NCBI GenBank assembly: GCA_034509735.1
Contig: JACGWO010000003.1
Span: 2,356,001 to 2,420,000, forward strand
Direction of reading: 5' to 3'
DNA from: Sesamum alatum
Taxonomy: Eukaryota; Streptophyta; Magnoliopsida; Lamiales; Pedaliaceae
Length of the DNA stretch: 64,000 nt
The notes under the pieces are model-generated. The model was not told the DNA's origin and ran no database searches. It saw only the letters and a list, made by a program, of their open reading frames with translations. Both the position numbers and the translations under genes were made by a program. Below are positions 1 to 12,423 of this stretch, piece by piece; positions within the stretch are counted from its first letter, which is position 1; the number at the start of each line of letters is the position of its first letter.

Positions 1-591
1 CGACTGCACTGGACGAGGCTTATGATGACCATGTAATATAATCGGTCAAATTTCACCAGATCCAAGATACAACCTTAGTATGTAGGGGACTGCCGTGATC
101 CTCAAGTCCGAGGACTAATCCCGTACTATCGGAACCGGGAATACGAGTCATACCGACCAAGCCCGAGTAGCTTCCATATGACGATTCCCGCGAGTCACCT
201 CAGTCGGCCGCTCCCGAGCAGGCCGACCCACTAACACTGCTTAGACGATCCTCGTCACCCGTCGATGAAACACGACAGCAGATGCTTTTTGCAAGTCTCA
301 AATGGATTCTCGATGCCCTGTCTCGAGATTCCTTTGACTTGGAGTATTTCAGACTGATTCGGCGAAACTGATTTCATGAACCTACCTCCAAGCGTAGTTC
401 CAATTTCCCAAAATGTTATTTCAGTCTGTGGGCATTTGTTGTGACATCGTAACGATGCAAGCAGTAAGTACAACAAACTCATGCCTATGAATCCTTACTA
501 CATTCATTAACATAATATTACTTGTTCACAGATTGACGAATGGTTCTCAGAACAACCAATACCATTGACTTTCTGGTCACCTATTCTAACA
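1..591 (-). mobile_element. Partial LTR of the left Copia copy
   Basis: This is the first 591 bases (reading the minus strand) of a 3' LTR. The LTR starts at 591 with TGTTAGAATAGGTGACC, immediately after a polypurine tract seen in reverse at 592-604 (atctcccacttga). It is the mirror image of 9231-9822 in the right copy. The rest lies beyond the window start, so neither its far end nor its TSD can be read. Confidence 0.85.
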
Positions 592-3500
592 ATCTCCCAC
601 TTGACCAATAAGTCAATTACCCACTTTGTTCAGAATCCTCTGAGTATGAGTAATCTACGATACCGACTAAGGTATTGTGGGTCCGCTTATATTTCCTTGC
701 GAAGCAATACGGTCTAACCGTGTTACCTCTATCCACCATTGCCTCTTAGAGATGGTGGTTGTCTAAGAATATTTTCGTGGATCTTGTGATGAGATCTCGT
801 ACCAATACTCCCATAGTCAAGTTGCCTGCCATATAGGCGAACGTGGCTTTGTCGTGCTAGGCGCCACGTCCATCCTATGGACGCGGTCTTCATCAGTGAC
901 CACTATCCGATGCATTCGTCATTGGGCCTGACTGTGCATACCTTTGAGACTAACTGGTTTTCACTTATGCTCTGGAAGCTAGTATCGCTTTAGCCTTACA
1001 AAGCAACTCTCAACAGACGGTGCATCATGAACACATCTTTAGTCCTTATTCAGGTACTAAGGATCGTTCTTGATTGCTGTCTTCAACCCCTCAGTGCATT
1101 ACCGATTTATGTTGAGCCATGCTAGAAGCACTCTCAACATCGGTTCCTATGCACCGAGTAAACATATCATATGTTTTCCTAGGGTTAAGACGTAGGGGAT
1201 ACTCAACATCCAAGCCTTCTCATTAGTCCACCGTGACTAAGTCTTGAATGGCTTGATGCTTTATGCATAGTATCCAAGTTTTCTCATCAGTCTTACCATG
1301 ACTGAGTCTCGAACAACTTGTCCTTCTACATATATGAGTTTTTCTCATCAGTCTACCATGACTGAGTCTTTGAAAAGCTCAATTCATGAAATGTATGTGG
1401 GATCCCTAAAATGTCATGGAGAGTTTCGTGAGTTACGGTTTGTGTTTTAGGGATTCCTAATGCCTTGAATTCATCCATGAATCAAGACATTACACACTTA
1501 AACACTTGGAACGCCATTTCTACTCCCACTGATCACCTACGTCGTTTAAGACCGAGTCATGCTCCGTATGAGCTCGTCAAAACGAATATTCCAGTTATGC
1601 GGTGTTTCAAACCTTGTTTGAATTTCCTAGCAGATTCTATGGCTCCTCTCCATAAATCCTACTACGATGTCCAACATCACGTTCCGCAGGTCATTTGGAT
1701 TACTATCCAAACTTGACCGAACATATCCCGATCACTCGTACCTCTTACGACATTCGGGTTCGTTCTTAAGGGGACTTGGAATATGATCAATTTAAGAAAT
1801 GCGATTCTAAGAAACGTTAGTATTATTCTGTCGTAAACTTGTATAAATTAGACACCGAGTCTAATTTGTCTCCCACTAGTCCCTTGACGTATGTAGGATC
1901 CTTCTACATGCTCAAGGACTTTGTCGGGACATAGGCTTGCCAAACCATGGCTCCTTGTGCGTGACTCTTGGCAAAGTGCCCCGTTCCTTACGTTGGCAAT
2001 TTTGAGTCTACGTCTACATGAGCTAAGGTAATTGGGCGAAACTTCGATCAATCTTCGTCCAACGAGATTCGATCGTTCCCTTTATCAGAGACCGTCATAC
2101 TTGGCCTTTATAGGAAATGTTTCATTGAGAATTCCATTCTCAACTTGGATGCTCAAGAGCTCCACTAAATACACGGCCTTTTTGATCCTATCGAAACAGG
2201 TTTAATTTTGCAACCATTTATGGTTCACCTCCTTAAGTCTAATTCCCAAACCTCCTATGGGACCTTTAGACTTTTGAACCCTCTTATGGTTTTGTGTATT
2301 GGTAACCTATAGTTGTCTTATTGGCTCCCTTCCAATAGACTATTTGGCAAGCCTACTTTGTCCAACAAAGAGCTTTCGGACTTTCTTCTTCATAAAAGAC
2401 TTGTAATTTAGTCGATTCGAATCATCTATTTCTAGATTCATCGAACTTTCCAATTTACTTATCTTTTAATAAGAAGAAACGTCCTAGCTGTTGTAGATGC
2501 CAAATCTGTAAGTTGGTCTTGATTAATCCATTTAGATAATTAGAATTTTGAGTATCCATAAACCTTTTATGGGATGGTGTTCTAGGAATTCACGTGTAAC
2601 TACTTGCAAACATGAATCAATATTCAATAATTTTGCTTGATCAAATATGTATGTAATAAAACCTTTGTCCAACAAAGAGACATACTTTTGATCATGCTAG
2701 GTTACGTAATTCCTATATTATCCTAACATGATCACGATTATGGGCGTAACAAGTCTCTAGTCCTTTTCATCAATGGACCTTGCCATTGTTGAATCCTAGA
2801 ACTGTTCTTGGCTTTTAAGTCCTTATTCACTTTCTGCAAACCACCCGCAGATTAGTGATAGGAATGGTATCAAATACCAAATAGAGTAAAAGTGATCATG
2901 TCAATACTCAATATCAAATTTTACCTACATTGGAGAGAGGTTTAGGATACTCCCTTTTCCAATGGCCCTCTTTACGATAGTGAATGCTTACGTTCTTAGA
3001 ATCTATGAACTTGACTGCTTGAACCTTTTGCTCTTTCCTTTACCTCCACCTTGTGTTGTAAAGGAACAACACTTGAAGTGCTGCAATAGTTGATGTTACC
3101 TTACCCTTCTTCCTCTTTTAGCGTCTGGCACCCTTGCCTTTCGCTATGGAGGTTGAAGCCTCTCCTACTAGTACCGACGGCGCAGATTTTGCAATCGTTG
3201 CTTCGTACTAGACCAACATAATTACCAAACTATGAAGATCTTTTCTAAGCTCATTCATGTTGATAATTAATGGTTCATAGGAGAGAGGAAGAGACTGAAG
3301 GATCATGTCAATGTACGTCTCTTTTTCAAGACTGACGTGGAGGTCTTTTGAGCTTCTCCACTAGGGATTGCATCATTACTCCATGTTCTTTGTACCGACA
3401 TCCTTCCGTCATCTTAGCTCCAAACATGCCTTCGTTGCATTTTACCCCACATGCTGGTCCAAGACCATATAGACATGATGCAAACGAAACATAGTTTGAG

Positions 3501-3998
3501 CCAACATCATTATATCCTACTTGTCGGTGGTCATCCTTCAACTTTTGAACGCCAAGCGTTACCTCAGTTGTCGACCCCTCCGGCAAGGGCTGAGGAACAT
3601 CCTCATCCGGTTATGTGAGTTAAGGTTCTGGAAATCTAAGACCATCTTAAGATTTCGCAGTCAATTCGTGTAATTGGTTCCCTTTTAATGAGCCTCTTAG
3701 TGATGTGTTTGGTGGATTCTTAGACATTCACAACATATATGAAACAGAAAATAATAAGCAGAATGAAGTAATATTTTGGTTAAGTCTCGGTCTTTAGTCC
3801 TTAACCTCTCCCACTATTTCTACGAAAACACAGCACTCTCAAACGTTGTTTTCGGGAAATCCTTTCCTAGTGGGCTCAGGATCCACAGCGATCTCCCCCA
3901 TACCCCGCTTTTACGATTCGCATGGGAAAAGAACCCGTGGAGGTATTCCATACCATTCTCGTTCCACGAGATTCCCAAGATAATTGCCTCACCCTTTC
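592..3998 (-). pseudogene. Decayed Copia gag-pol, left copy of the inverted pair
   Basis: This is internal DNA of a Ty1/Copia element read on the minus strand. Homology to the better preserved relative at 52398-56300 begins with a Gag start near 3727 (atgtctaagaatcc). It continues through the lysine-rich Gag tail (about 3080-3210) and integrase- and RNase H-like stretches to the polypurine tract at 592-604. No reading frame longer than about 100 codons survives, and frameshifts and stops occur throughout. The internal region is roughly 0.8 kb shorter than in the relative. The right copy at 5815-9230 carries the same garbled stretches, so most of the decay predates the duplication or is typical of a non-autonomous subfamily. 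No protein is expected. Confidence 0.85.
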
Positions 3999-5814
3999 AC
4001 GTGATCTCGAGGACTCCAAGCGAATCACGTTATTCGGGCGTTAGACCCGACCCAATCAACCGATTCATAGACTCACTGCTACCTCCACGACTCGTGAGAC
4101 AGGTAACAACAGTCTACTCATCGTTCATGACAAAGTGCAGCTTCTTTTAAGCACGATAGTCGTGCCACGACTCGTGAGACCACGCTATCGACATAAAAGA
4201 TCTTCCTCACTTTTTCCATGGATGGAAGGCTTGGACAGACTCCCAGAGTCCTAGTCCATTTATTAAGGGTCTATATTTAACTTGGTTCAACCAAGTGAGA
4301 GTTTTGATAGAACGAGACCTCATCACATATATTAAGTATTGCATTGGATGCGTTATGGCAGAAATATTCTAAGCGTGAATGTAACCATACATAAAGCATA
4401 TAGAATAATCATAAGCATATAATACGCATCGCATGCAAAATAAAGCCTAGCACACCCCTGTAGGATGATCACAAGCCCAAACCTATGCGACCCACTAAGC
4501 CCGCAGTGGATCTATGGTCAATCTAAGGGTAGGCCCTACACTATTACAAGATTTAATAACCCATACATGCAATAGGCCTTGTAAGTCCTCTTTATCTTCT
4601 TGGGCTCTCCATCGTGGGCCTACACCGGGCTTCTTCTCCATGGATCCTCCGTGGGCCATCTGATGGCAACCTCCATGGGCCTCCAACACCTTGGGCTTAT
4701 CTTCTCTTGCAGCTTTTATTTACAAAAAGAAATAAAACCTCACCACTAATTCTACTCTCATTACATCATAAAATAAGAAACCCCAATTAAACATTTGGGG
4801 GGAGTACATTGGGAGGGAGAGAGAAAGCCTTATTATTCCAAGGCACTAGAAGAGAGACAGAGAGGAAATAAAGAGGCACACAGGCCACAACCCAACAAAT
4901 AAATGTAAATAAACCATACATGCGGTCTAGGGGCTTTGTGATCATCCTTTGTCAAATCAATTAACACAAATATCACAAATACATATCCCACGTAAAATAT
5001 GCTATGACAACATCAATGATAATCCATACCATAAAATAAATGCAGAAACTACATGTAAAATATCCACACCAAACATTGGATAATAGTGCAACCTATGCAC
5101 AACGATTTTTGTTGGAAAAACCTTTTCCATAATTAACAAGGCAATATTAATTCTATGAAATTTAAATCTCAACCAAAATTAAAAATGCCCCAAGTTAATT
5201 AATTCAGAAAAATTCCCAGAATTATACAGAAAAATCAAATTTTCTGAAACACAAAAATCAACAATTCAAGAATATGCCCATTTATTCAAGAATTCCAAAA
5301 TCCAACATTCGTGCAATATTAATACATGTTAAGATATACTCATGCTCAAACCATAAAATAACCATGATGTCCAACATCATAAAACGCAGAAATTATTGCG
5401 AAATTTCACATATGAATTTTGATCATTGGTGCAACCATTGCAAAATTTAAATCTTGTTAGGAAACCCTTTCCTCATCAACCAAGCAATATTTATTTTAGG
5501 AAATTCCAAATCTCAAAAAATAAATATTCTAAGTCAACGGGTTCAGAATAATGCAGAAAATATTATAAAAATAATTCAGTAAAAACAGTTTTGAAAAACG
5601 AGCCAAAAAACGGGAGAGAAACGGAAAACGACACAGCCGGCCGGCCAGGCGCGCGCAGGCCCCTGCCTGCGCGCGCGCCCGGCGCGCCCCTGTGCGCGCG
5701 GGCAGCGTGCTGCTGCTGCCGGTTCGCCGTTTTTCATTCCTTTTCGACTTTTCATGCAATTTTTCTGACCCACAAGATAAATTAAACCCTAGAACATGTA
5801 TAATACATATTCAA
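3999..5814 (-). other. Copia untranslated leader, single-copy spacer of the inverted repeat
   Basis: Read on the minus strand, this matches the leader between the primer-binding site and gag of the Copia at 48250-57894. Shared landmarks include the 'ctcacgagtcgtgg' motifs near 4086-4175, 'gcgggc...agtggatc' near 4500 and 'gtgtgctaggct' near 4445-4460. A very GC-rich block lies at 5630-5720. The right arm lacks this leader: its homology starts abruptly at 5815. Short frames occur here, but none resembles a known protein. Confidence 0.7.
5630..5720 (-). other. GC-rich low-complexity block in the Copia leader
   Basis: This is about 90 bp made almost wholly of GC-rich repeats (ggccggccaggcgcgcgc and variants) inside an AT-rich leader. 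A similar block occupies the same relative position at 50740-50880 in the better preserved Copia. Long frames in several phases arise here only because stop codons are rare in GC-rich DNA. A structured RNA element is possible but unproven. Confidence 0.6.
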
Positions 5815-8800
5815 GAAAGGGTGAGGCAATTATCTTGGGAATCTCGTGGAACGAGAATGGTATGGAATACCTCCCACAGGTTCTTTTCCCATGCGAATCG
5901 TAAAAGCGGGGTATGGGGGAGATCGCTGTGGATCCTGAGCCCACTAGGAAAGGATTTCCCGAAAACAACGTTTGAGAGTGCTGTGTTTTCGTAGAAATAG
6001 TGGGAGAGGTTAAGGACTAAAGACCGAGACTTAACCAAAATATTACTTCATTCTGCTTATTATTTTCTGTTTCATATATGTTGTGAATGTCTAAGAATCC
6101 ACCAAACACATCACTAAGAGGCTCATTAAAAGGGAACCAATTACACGAATTGATTGCGAAATCTTAAGATGGTCTTAGATTTCCAGAACCTTAACTCACA
6201 TACCGGAATGAGGACGTTCCTCAGCCCTTGCCAGAGGGGTCGACAACTAAGGCAACGCTTGGCGTTCAAAAGTTGAAGGATGACCACCGGCAAGTAGGAT
6301 ATATAATGATGTTGGCTCAAACTATGCTTCGTTTGCATCATGTCTATATGGTCTTGGACCAGCATGTGGGGTAAAATGCAACGAAGGCATGTTTGGAGCT
6401 AAGATGACGGAAGGGATGTCGGTACAAAGAACATGGAGTGATGATGCAATCCCTAGGGGAGAAGCTCAAAAGATCTCCACGCCAATCTTGAAAAAGAGAC
6501 GTACATTGACATGATCCTTCAGTCTCTTCCTCCCTCCTACGGACCATTAATTATCAACATGAATGAGCTTAGAAAAGATCTTCATAGGTTGGTAATTATG
6601 TTGGCCTAGTACGAGGCAACGATTGCAAAATCTGCGCCGTCGGTACTAGTAGGAGAGGCTTCAACCTCCATGGCGAAAGGCAAGGGTGCCAGACGCTAAA
6701 AGAGGAAGAAGGGTAAGGTAACATCAACTATTAAGCACTTCAAGTGTTGTTCCTTTACAACATAAGGTGGAGGTAAAGGAAAGAGCAAAAGGTTCAAGCA
6801 GTCAAGTTCATAGATTTCTAAGAACGTAAGCATTCACTGTCGTAAAAGAGGGCCATTGGAAAGGGGAGCATCCTAAACCTCTCTCCAATGTAGGTAAAAT
6901 TTGATATTGAGTATTGACATAATCACTTTTTGGTATTTGATACCGTTCCTATCACTAATCTGCGGGTGGTTTGCAGAAAGTGAATAAGGACTTAAAAGCC
7001 AAGAACAGTTCTAGGATTCAACAATGGCAAGGTCCATTGATGAAAAGGACTAGAGACTTGTTAGGCCCATAATCGTGATCATGTTAAGGATAATATAGGA
7101 ATTACGTAACCTAGCATGATCAAAAGTATGTCTCTTTGTTGGACAAAGGTTTTATTACATACATATTTGATCAAACAAAAATTATTGAATATTGATTCAT
7201 GTTTGCTAGTAGTTACACGTGAATTCCTAGAACATCATCCCATAAAAGGTTTATGGATACTCAAAATTCTAATTATCTAAATGGATTAATCAAGACCAAC
7301 TTACAGATTTGGCATCTACAACAGCTAGACGTTTCTTCTTATTAAAAGATAAGTAAATTGGAAAGTTCGATGAATCTAGAAATAGATGATTCGAATCGAC
7401 TAAATTTACAAGTCTTTTATGAAGAAGAAAGTCTGAAAGCTCTTTATTGGACAAAGTAGGCTTGCCAAATAGTCTATTGGAAGGGAGCCAATAAGACAAC
7501 TGTAGGTTACTAATACACAAAACCATAAGAGGGTTCAAAAGTCTAAAGGTCCCATAGGAGGTTTGGGAATTAGACTTAAGGAGGTGAACCATAAATGGTT
7601 GCAAAATTAAACCTATTTTCGATAGGATCGAAAAGGCCGTGTATTTAGTGGGAGCTCTTGAGCATCCAAGTTGAGAATGGAATTCTCAATGAAACGTTTC
7701 CTGTAAAGGCCAAGTATGACGGTCTCTGATAAAGGGAACGATCGAATCTCGTTACACGAAGATCGATCGAAGTTCGCCCAATTACCTTAGCCCGTGTAGA
7801 CGTAGACTCAAAATTGCCAACGTAAGGAACATGGCACTTTGCTAGGAGTCACGCACAAGGAGCCACGGTTTGGCAAACCTATGTCCCGACAAAGTCCTTG
7901 AGCATGTAGAAGGATCCTACATACGTCAAGGGACTAGTGGGAGACAAATTAGACTCGGTGTCTGGTTTGTGTAGGTTTACGACAGAATAATGCTAAACGA
8001 TGCTTATAATTGCATTTCTTACTTAAATTGATCATATTCCAAGTCCCCTTAAGAACGAACCCAAATGTCGTAAGAGGTACGAGTGATCGGGATATGTTCG
8101 GTCAAATTTTGGATAGTAATCCAAATGACCTGCGGAACGTGATGTTGGACATCGTAGTGGGATTTATGGAGAGGAGCCATAGAATCCACTAGGAAATTCA
8201 AACAACGTTTGAAACACCGCATAACTGGAATATTCGTTTTGACGAGCTCATACGGAGCATGACTCGGTCTTAAACAACGTAGGTGATCAGTGGGAGTAGA
8301 AATGGCGTTCCAAGTGTTTAAGTGTGTAATATCTTGATTCATGAATGAATTCAAGGTATTAGGAATCACTAAAACACAAACCGTAACTCACGAAAATTCT
8401 CCATTGACATTTTAGGGTTCCCACATACATATCATGAATTGAGCTTTTCAAAAGACTCAGTCATGGTGGACTGATGAGAAAAACTCATATATGTAGAGGG
8501 ACAAGTTGTTCGAGACTCAGTCATAATAAGACTGATGAGAAAACTTGGATACTATGCATAAAGCATCAAGCCATTCAAGACTTAGTCATGGTGGACTAAT
8601 GAGAAGGCTTGGATGTTGAGTATCCCCTACGTCTTAACCCTAGGCAAACATATGATATGTTTACTCGGTGCATAGGAGCCGATGTTGAGAGTGCTTCTAG
8701 CATGGCTCAACATAAATCGGTAATGCACTGAGGGGTTGAAGACAGCAATCAAGAACGATCCTTAGTACCTGAATAAGGACTAAAGATGTGTTCATGATGC

Positions 8801-9230
8801 ACCGTCTGTTGAGAGTTGTTTTGGAAGGCTAAAGCGACACTAGCTTCCAGAGCATAAGTGAAAACCAGTTAGTCTCAAAGGTATGCACAGTCAGGCCCAA
8901 TGACAAGTGCATCGGATAGTGGTTACTGATGAAGACTGCGTCCATAGGATGGACGTGGCGCCTAGCACGACCAAGCCATGTTCGCCTATATGGAAGGCAA
9001 CTTGGCTATGGGAGTATTGGCACGAGATCTCATCACAAGATCCACGAAAATATTCTTAGACAACCACCATCTCTAGGAGGCAATGGTGGATAGAGGTAAC
9101 ACGGTTAGACCGTATTGCTTCGCAAGAAAATATAAGTGGACTCACAATACCTTAGTCGGTATCGTAGATTACTCATACTCAGAGGTTTCTGAACAAAGTG
9201 GGTAATTGACTTATTGGTCAAGTGGGAGAT
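5815..9230 (+). pseudogene. Decayed Copia gag-pol, right copy of the inverted pair
   Basis: This plus-strand counterpart of 592-3998 begins mid-leader at 'gaaagggtgaggcaat' with no 5' LTR or primer-binding site of its own. The Gag start equivalent is at 6087. A Gag-tail remnant lies at 6600-6720, integrase and reverse-transcriptase scraps follow, and an RNase H tail corresponding to the relative's LRSHHRSKHILRRYHLL region lies near 9028-9075. The polypurine tract (agtgggagat) ends at 9230, just before the LTR. Stops and frameshifts interrupt it everywhere and are largely shared with the left copy. Confidence 0.85.
8454..8640 (+). repeat. Three tandem copies of a 60-65 bp unit in the Copia arm
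   Basis: Units starting at 8454, 8514 and 8579 share the core 'gactcagtcatggtggactgatgag' in degenerate form. The mirror copy is at about 1180-1370 in the left arm. The relative at 55560-55620 has only one weakly similar stretch (ctaagactgatgaggaag), so the triplication arose within this subfamily before the arms were duplicated. Confidence 0.65.
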
Positions 9231-11468
9231 TGTTAGAATAGGTGACCAGAAAGTCAATGGTATTGGCTGTTCTGAGAACCATTCGTCAATCTGTGAACAA
9301 GTAATATTATGTTAATGAATGTAGTAAGGATTCATAGGCATGAGTTTGTTGTACTTACTGCTTGCATCGTTACGATGTCACAACAAACGCCCACAGACTG
9401 AAATAACATTTCGGGAAATTGGAACTACGCTTGGAGGTAGGTTAATGAAATCAGTTTCGCCGAATCAGTCTGAAATACTCCAAGTCAAAGGAATCTCGAG
9501 ACAAGGCATCGAGAATCCATTTGAGACTTGCACTAAGCATCTGCTGTCGTGTTTCATCGACGGGTGACGAGGATCGTCTAAGCAATGTTAGTGGGTCGGC
9601 CTGCTGGGGAGCGGCCGACTGAGGTGACTCGCGGGAATCGTCATATGGAAGCCACTCGGGCTTGGTCGGTATGACTCGTATTCCCGGTTCCGATAGTATG
9701 GGATTAGTCCTCGGACTTGAGGATCACGGCAGTCCCCTACATACTAAGGTTGTATCTTGGATCTGGTGAGATTTGACCGATTATATCACATGGTCATCAT
9801 AAGCCTCGTCCAGTGCAGTCGGAGTATGTAAGAACGGTGAATTCCAAGATAGGATCTGTCCCCTGTCAAAGGATATGACAGCAAGATCTCCTATGCGCTC
9901 GGAGATGGTTTAGACTCACAAAGTCTATGGCCATAGCACTTGATGTAGTGGGAAAGGATTTCCTACGTCGAGTTAAACCTATCTCGAGCATTATGCATAG
10001 TTGCCTAGTCAACGATGGGAACCGACCCCTAGACTAAAGACCGGGAGACAAGCGACAGTAGGACCGTACCCGTACGTATCGAGCGTCGGTAGGACCACAC
10101 CTGCGTATAACTCGGAGCCTAAATGTTCACACCATAAATTCACCTAGTCTCTAGTGCCATGGACCGTTGCTAGATGGCCACCCATGGTAACGGACTACTT
10201 TGGTTATGAAATAACAAAAAGTAGGTCCAAGTCTAGCTGAAAGGTGAACCTAAAGAGTCACACCCGCTACACCAAATGAAAGGGAATTAATTTGGAATTA
10301 ATTCCGGGAGAAGGTTTAATTTAATGGAATTAAATTATACTTCTTGGAGATTCAAGCCTCGATGTATTATTTGGAATAATCGGGCTTGAGTTCATAAATT
10401 AGATTTATGAATTTTATAAAGCATGGGCTTTCCTTTTAATTAGATTAAAAGGGTGAATTAATTATTTAGTGGGCTTGGTATATTAAATAGGATTTAATAT
10501 AAAGTCCATGGGACTATTTAATTTAGAATTAAATAATCCCATTCTATGGAATTAATTAATGGGCTTGGTATATTAAATAGGATGTAATATAAAAGTCCAT
10601 GGGACTATTTAATTTAGAATTAAATAAGTCCTTTCCATTAATTAATTAATGGGCTTAGTATATTAAATATGATTTAATATAAAGTCCATGGGAATATTTA
10701 ATTTAGAATTAAATAGGCCCATTCCATAAAGCCCATCAAAATGGATGGACAAGATTTGATCTAGAGAATGATGAGATGAAGGGCCATGATTAATTTGACT
10801 TAATCAAAGCCTAATTTGACTAGGATTTGACTAGGTCAAAATCCTAGTCAAAGTGTGTCTCTTTGGAAGAGTTTGAGAAGGAATAGGAATTCCATCTTCT
10901 ATAAATACTTAAAAAACACACACTTACACCTACTATTCTCTACAACTCTCATCTCTCATCTCTCTCAATATTTTCGTCCACCCTCTTTCTTCTCTCCAAG
11001 GATTATACTTTGTTCTTCTTGATTTATTCAAGTTAAGAACATAAGAGACATTGATTGCGTTAATTCATAGCGTGTATCGATGTCTCTTCTCCCCAAATAA
11101 TTTCTTGCTAGTACAAGGGTCGTTTGCTTTCCGGTGGAGCGAGTGAGATGATTTAGAGGGTCTCTTCTTTGAGATCTTGGTGCAAAACGGGAACAATGCA
11201 CGTAGCCGAAACGAAGACAAAACTACAACCGGGTAGGTTCTTTAATTTTGTTTTTTCGGTTTCAATTCTATGGCCTCCATGTTGTGTTTTATTGAACATG
11301 AGATACACCGAACGCCCGGGAGAATCAAGGGCACACCCCTTGATTCGTTTATGTATGTTTTGCATTATTTAAATTCCATTTAATTATGCTTTGTAATTTT
11401 TATTACGCACTATTTCGCGCTTCCGCTATTCGCGTTAATCTCCCGGGCCGATCCACCGATTTCTTTCA
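9231..11468 (+). mobile_element. 3' LTR of the right Copia copy
   Basis: This 2238-bp LTR starts TGTTAGAATAGGTGACC right after the polypurine tract and ends CTTTCA. It carries a TATA-like box (ctataaata, 10899-10907) followed by a CT-rich stretch where transcription could start. The downstream flank begins GACTC, which should be one half of the target duplication. The other half must lie left of the window. Solo LTRs at 14889, 17699 and 29184 and the LTRs at 48250 and 56316 share its start and general plan. Confidence 0.85.
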
Positions 11469-12423
11469 GACTCGACACGAGATTTGATAACTTTCAACTT
11501 GTTTGCCCGAGTTTTTAGAATGTAGCACCTTTTTTTTTATCTTTTATTGCCTTATTGCCGTTCAATTTAAAAGAAAATTTCTTCACATAATAAAATGACT
11601 TCTTTTCCTTACTTAAATGCTCTTTGTGCCTTTGATAGCGCATTGACTTTGTTTCTTCTTGTTGTTGCTGAATACGAACGATTGCAATTTCACAACTTCT
11701 TAAGGTCACAAGTATGGCCAACTTTAAGGTAAACTAAGCTTGTTTAAAGATATGACTGAACTTGAAAATAAATTTGAGTTGCCTACGTACCCGGTAAAAG
11801 GATCAAGTCAAATTGTAGTTCAAAGAAACTTGAATTTGCTTTTCTTCTCCTTTTGTTTAACAGGAGGGATGCCGTACATAGTTTATACTCATGCAGACCA
11901 GGAGTAACATGCAATTTAGGCTCGTGCGTCATGGAGCAAATGCAGTATAAGCTCGTGCGTCATGGAGCATCTTCTTCATGAATTTGTCATTTTCAAGGCC
12001 GAGTTGTATCTTTGATTTGATATGAAGGAGGTTTCATGTTCTTCATCGTCACGTTTTGCATGGGAGCGCCTTGGATCTCATTTTTGGAGATGTCTAAGCT
12101 AAAGTCTTCATCAACACTGACGTGGCTGGATGGATGTAGCTTCATGGTTTCTTTGTCCTTCTTATTTGAAGTGTCTTCTGAATCATACGATCGTTTGGCA
12201 ATGCGTCGCTTCACCTTGATTGGCTTGTTTGAAGGGTTGAGCAGGAATAACGTCTTACTCCCCCGAGGCCGAGACATATGAAGTGCTTGATTTTCACCAT
12301 TTTCTTTCCACTTGTTTAGCCTTTGAATTTTGTTGTTTTTGCCTTTCTCCACTGCGATGTACTAAGTGGCTACACAAGTGTCTTTCTTTTCCATGTGTAT
12401 CCTCACAGGTTCGTCTGGAGTGA
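11469..12423 (-). pseudogene. Ty3/Gypsy polyprotein remnant, fragment 4
   Basis: Minus-strand codons at 11993-12352 give a Lys/Asn/Ser-rich segment (VKRRIAKRS, SVDEDFSLDIS) of the kind found between Gag and protease in plant Gypsy polyproteins. It joins fragment 3 once the LTR at 12424-14496 and one TSD copy are removed: the junction region reads LGFTPDEPVRI in one frame, with a frameshift beside it. From 11469 to 11990 I see no recognisable domain, only a 19-bp direct repeat (gctcgtgcgtcatggagca) at 11920-11938 and 11951-11969. The element is cut at 11468 by the right Copia copy. Confidence 0.6.

Larger units (their letters stand above)
1..9822. repeat. Large inverted repeat, arms 1-3998 and 5815-9822
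   Basis: Positions in the two arms pair so that they sum to about 9822 at the outer end (591 with 9231) and about 9813 at the inner end (3998 with 5815). The small drift reflects indels. The arms look well over 90% alike by eye and include LTR and internal sequence. The 1816-bp spacer is unique. The repeat probably extends left of the window. Confidence 0.9.

Noticed and set aside
255..482. Near-identical 75-codon frames here and at 9340-9567
   Set aside because: Both are inside the LTR and mirror each other because of the palindrome. No domain or family resemblance was seen.
3776..4150. 124-codon frame that also appears at 5811-6038
   Set aside because: It is antisense to the conserved leader-gag junction of the Copia copies. 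The similarity of the two frames comes from the inverted repeat.
5529..5785. Several overlapping frames rich in Ala, Arg and Gly in both strands
   Set aside because: They arise from GC-rich repeat DNA with few stop codons. The homologous block at 50740-50880 does not conserve the same protein sequence.
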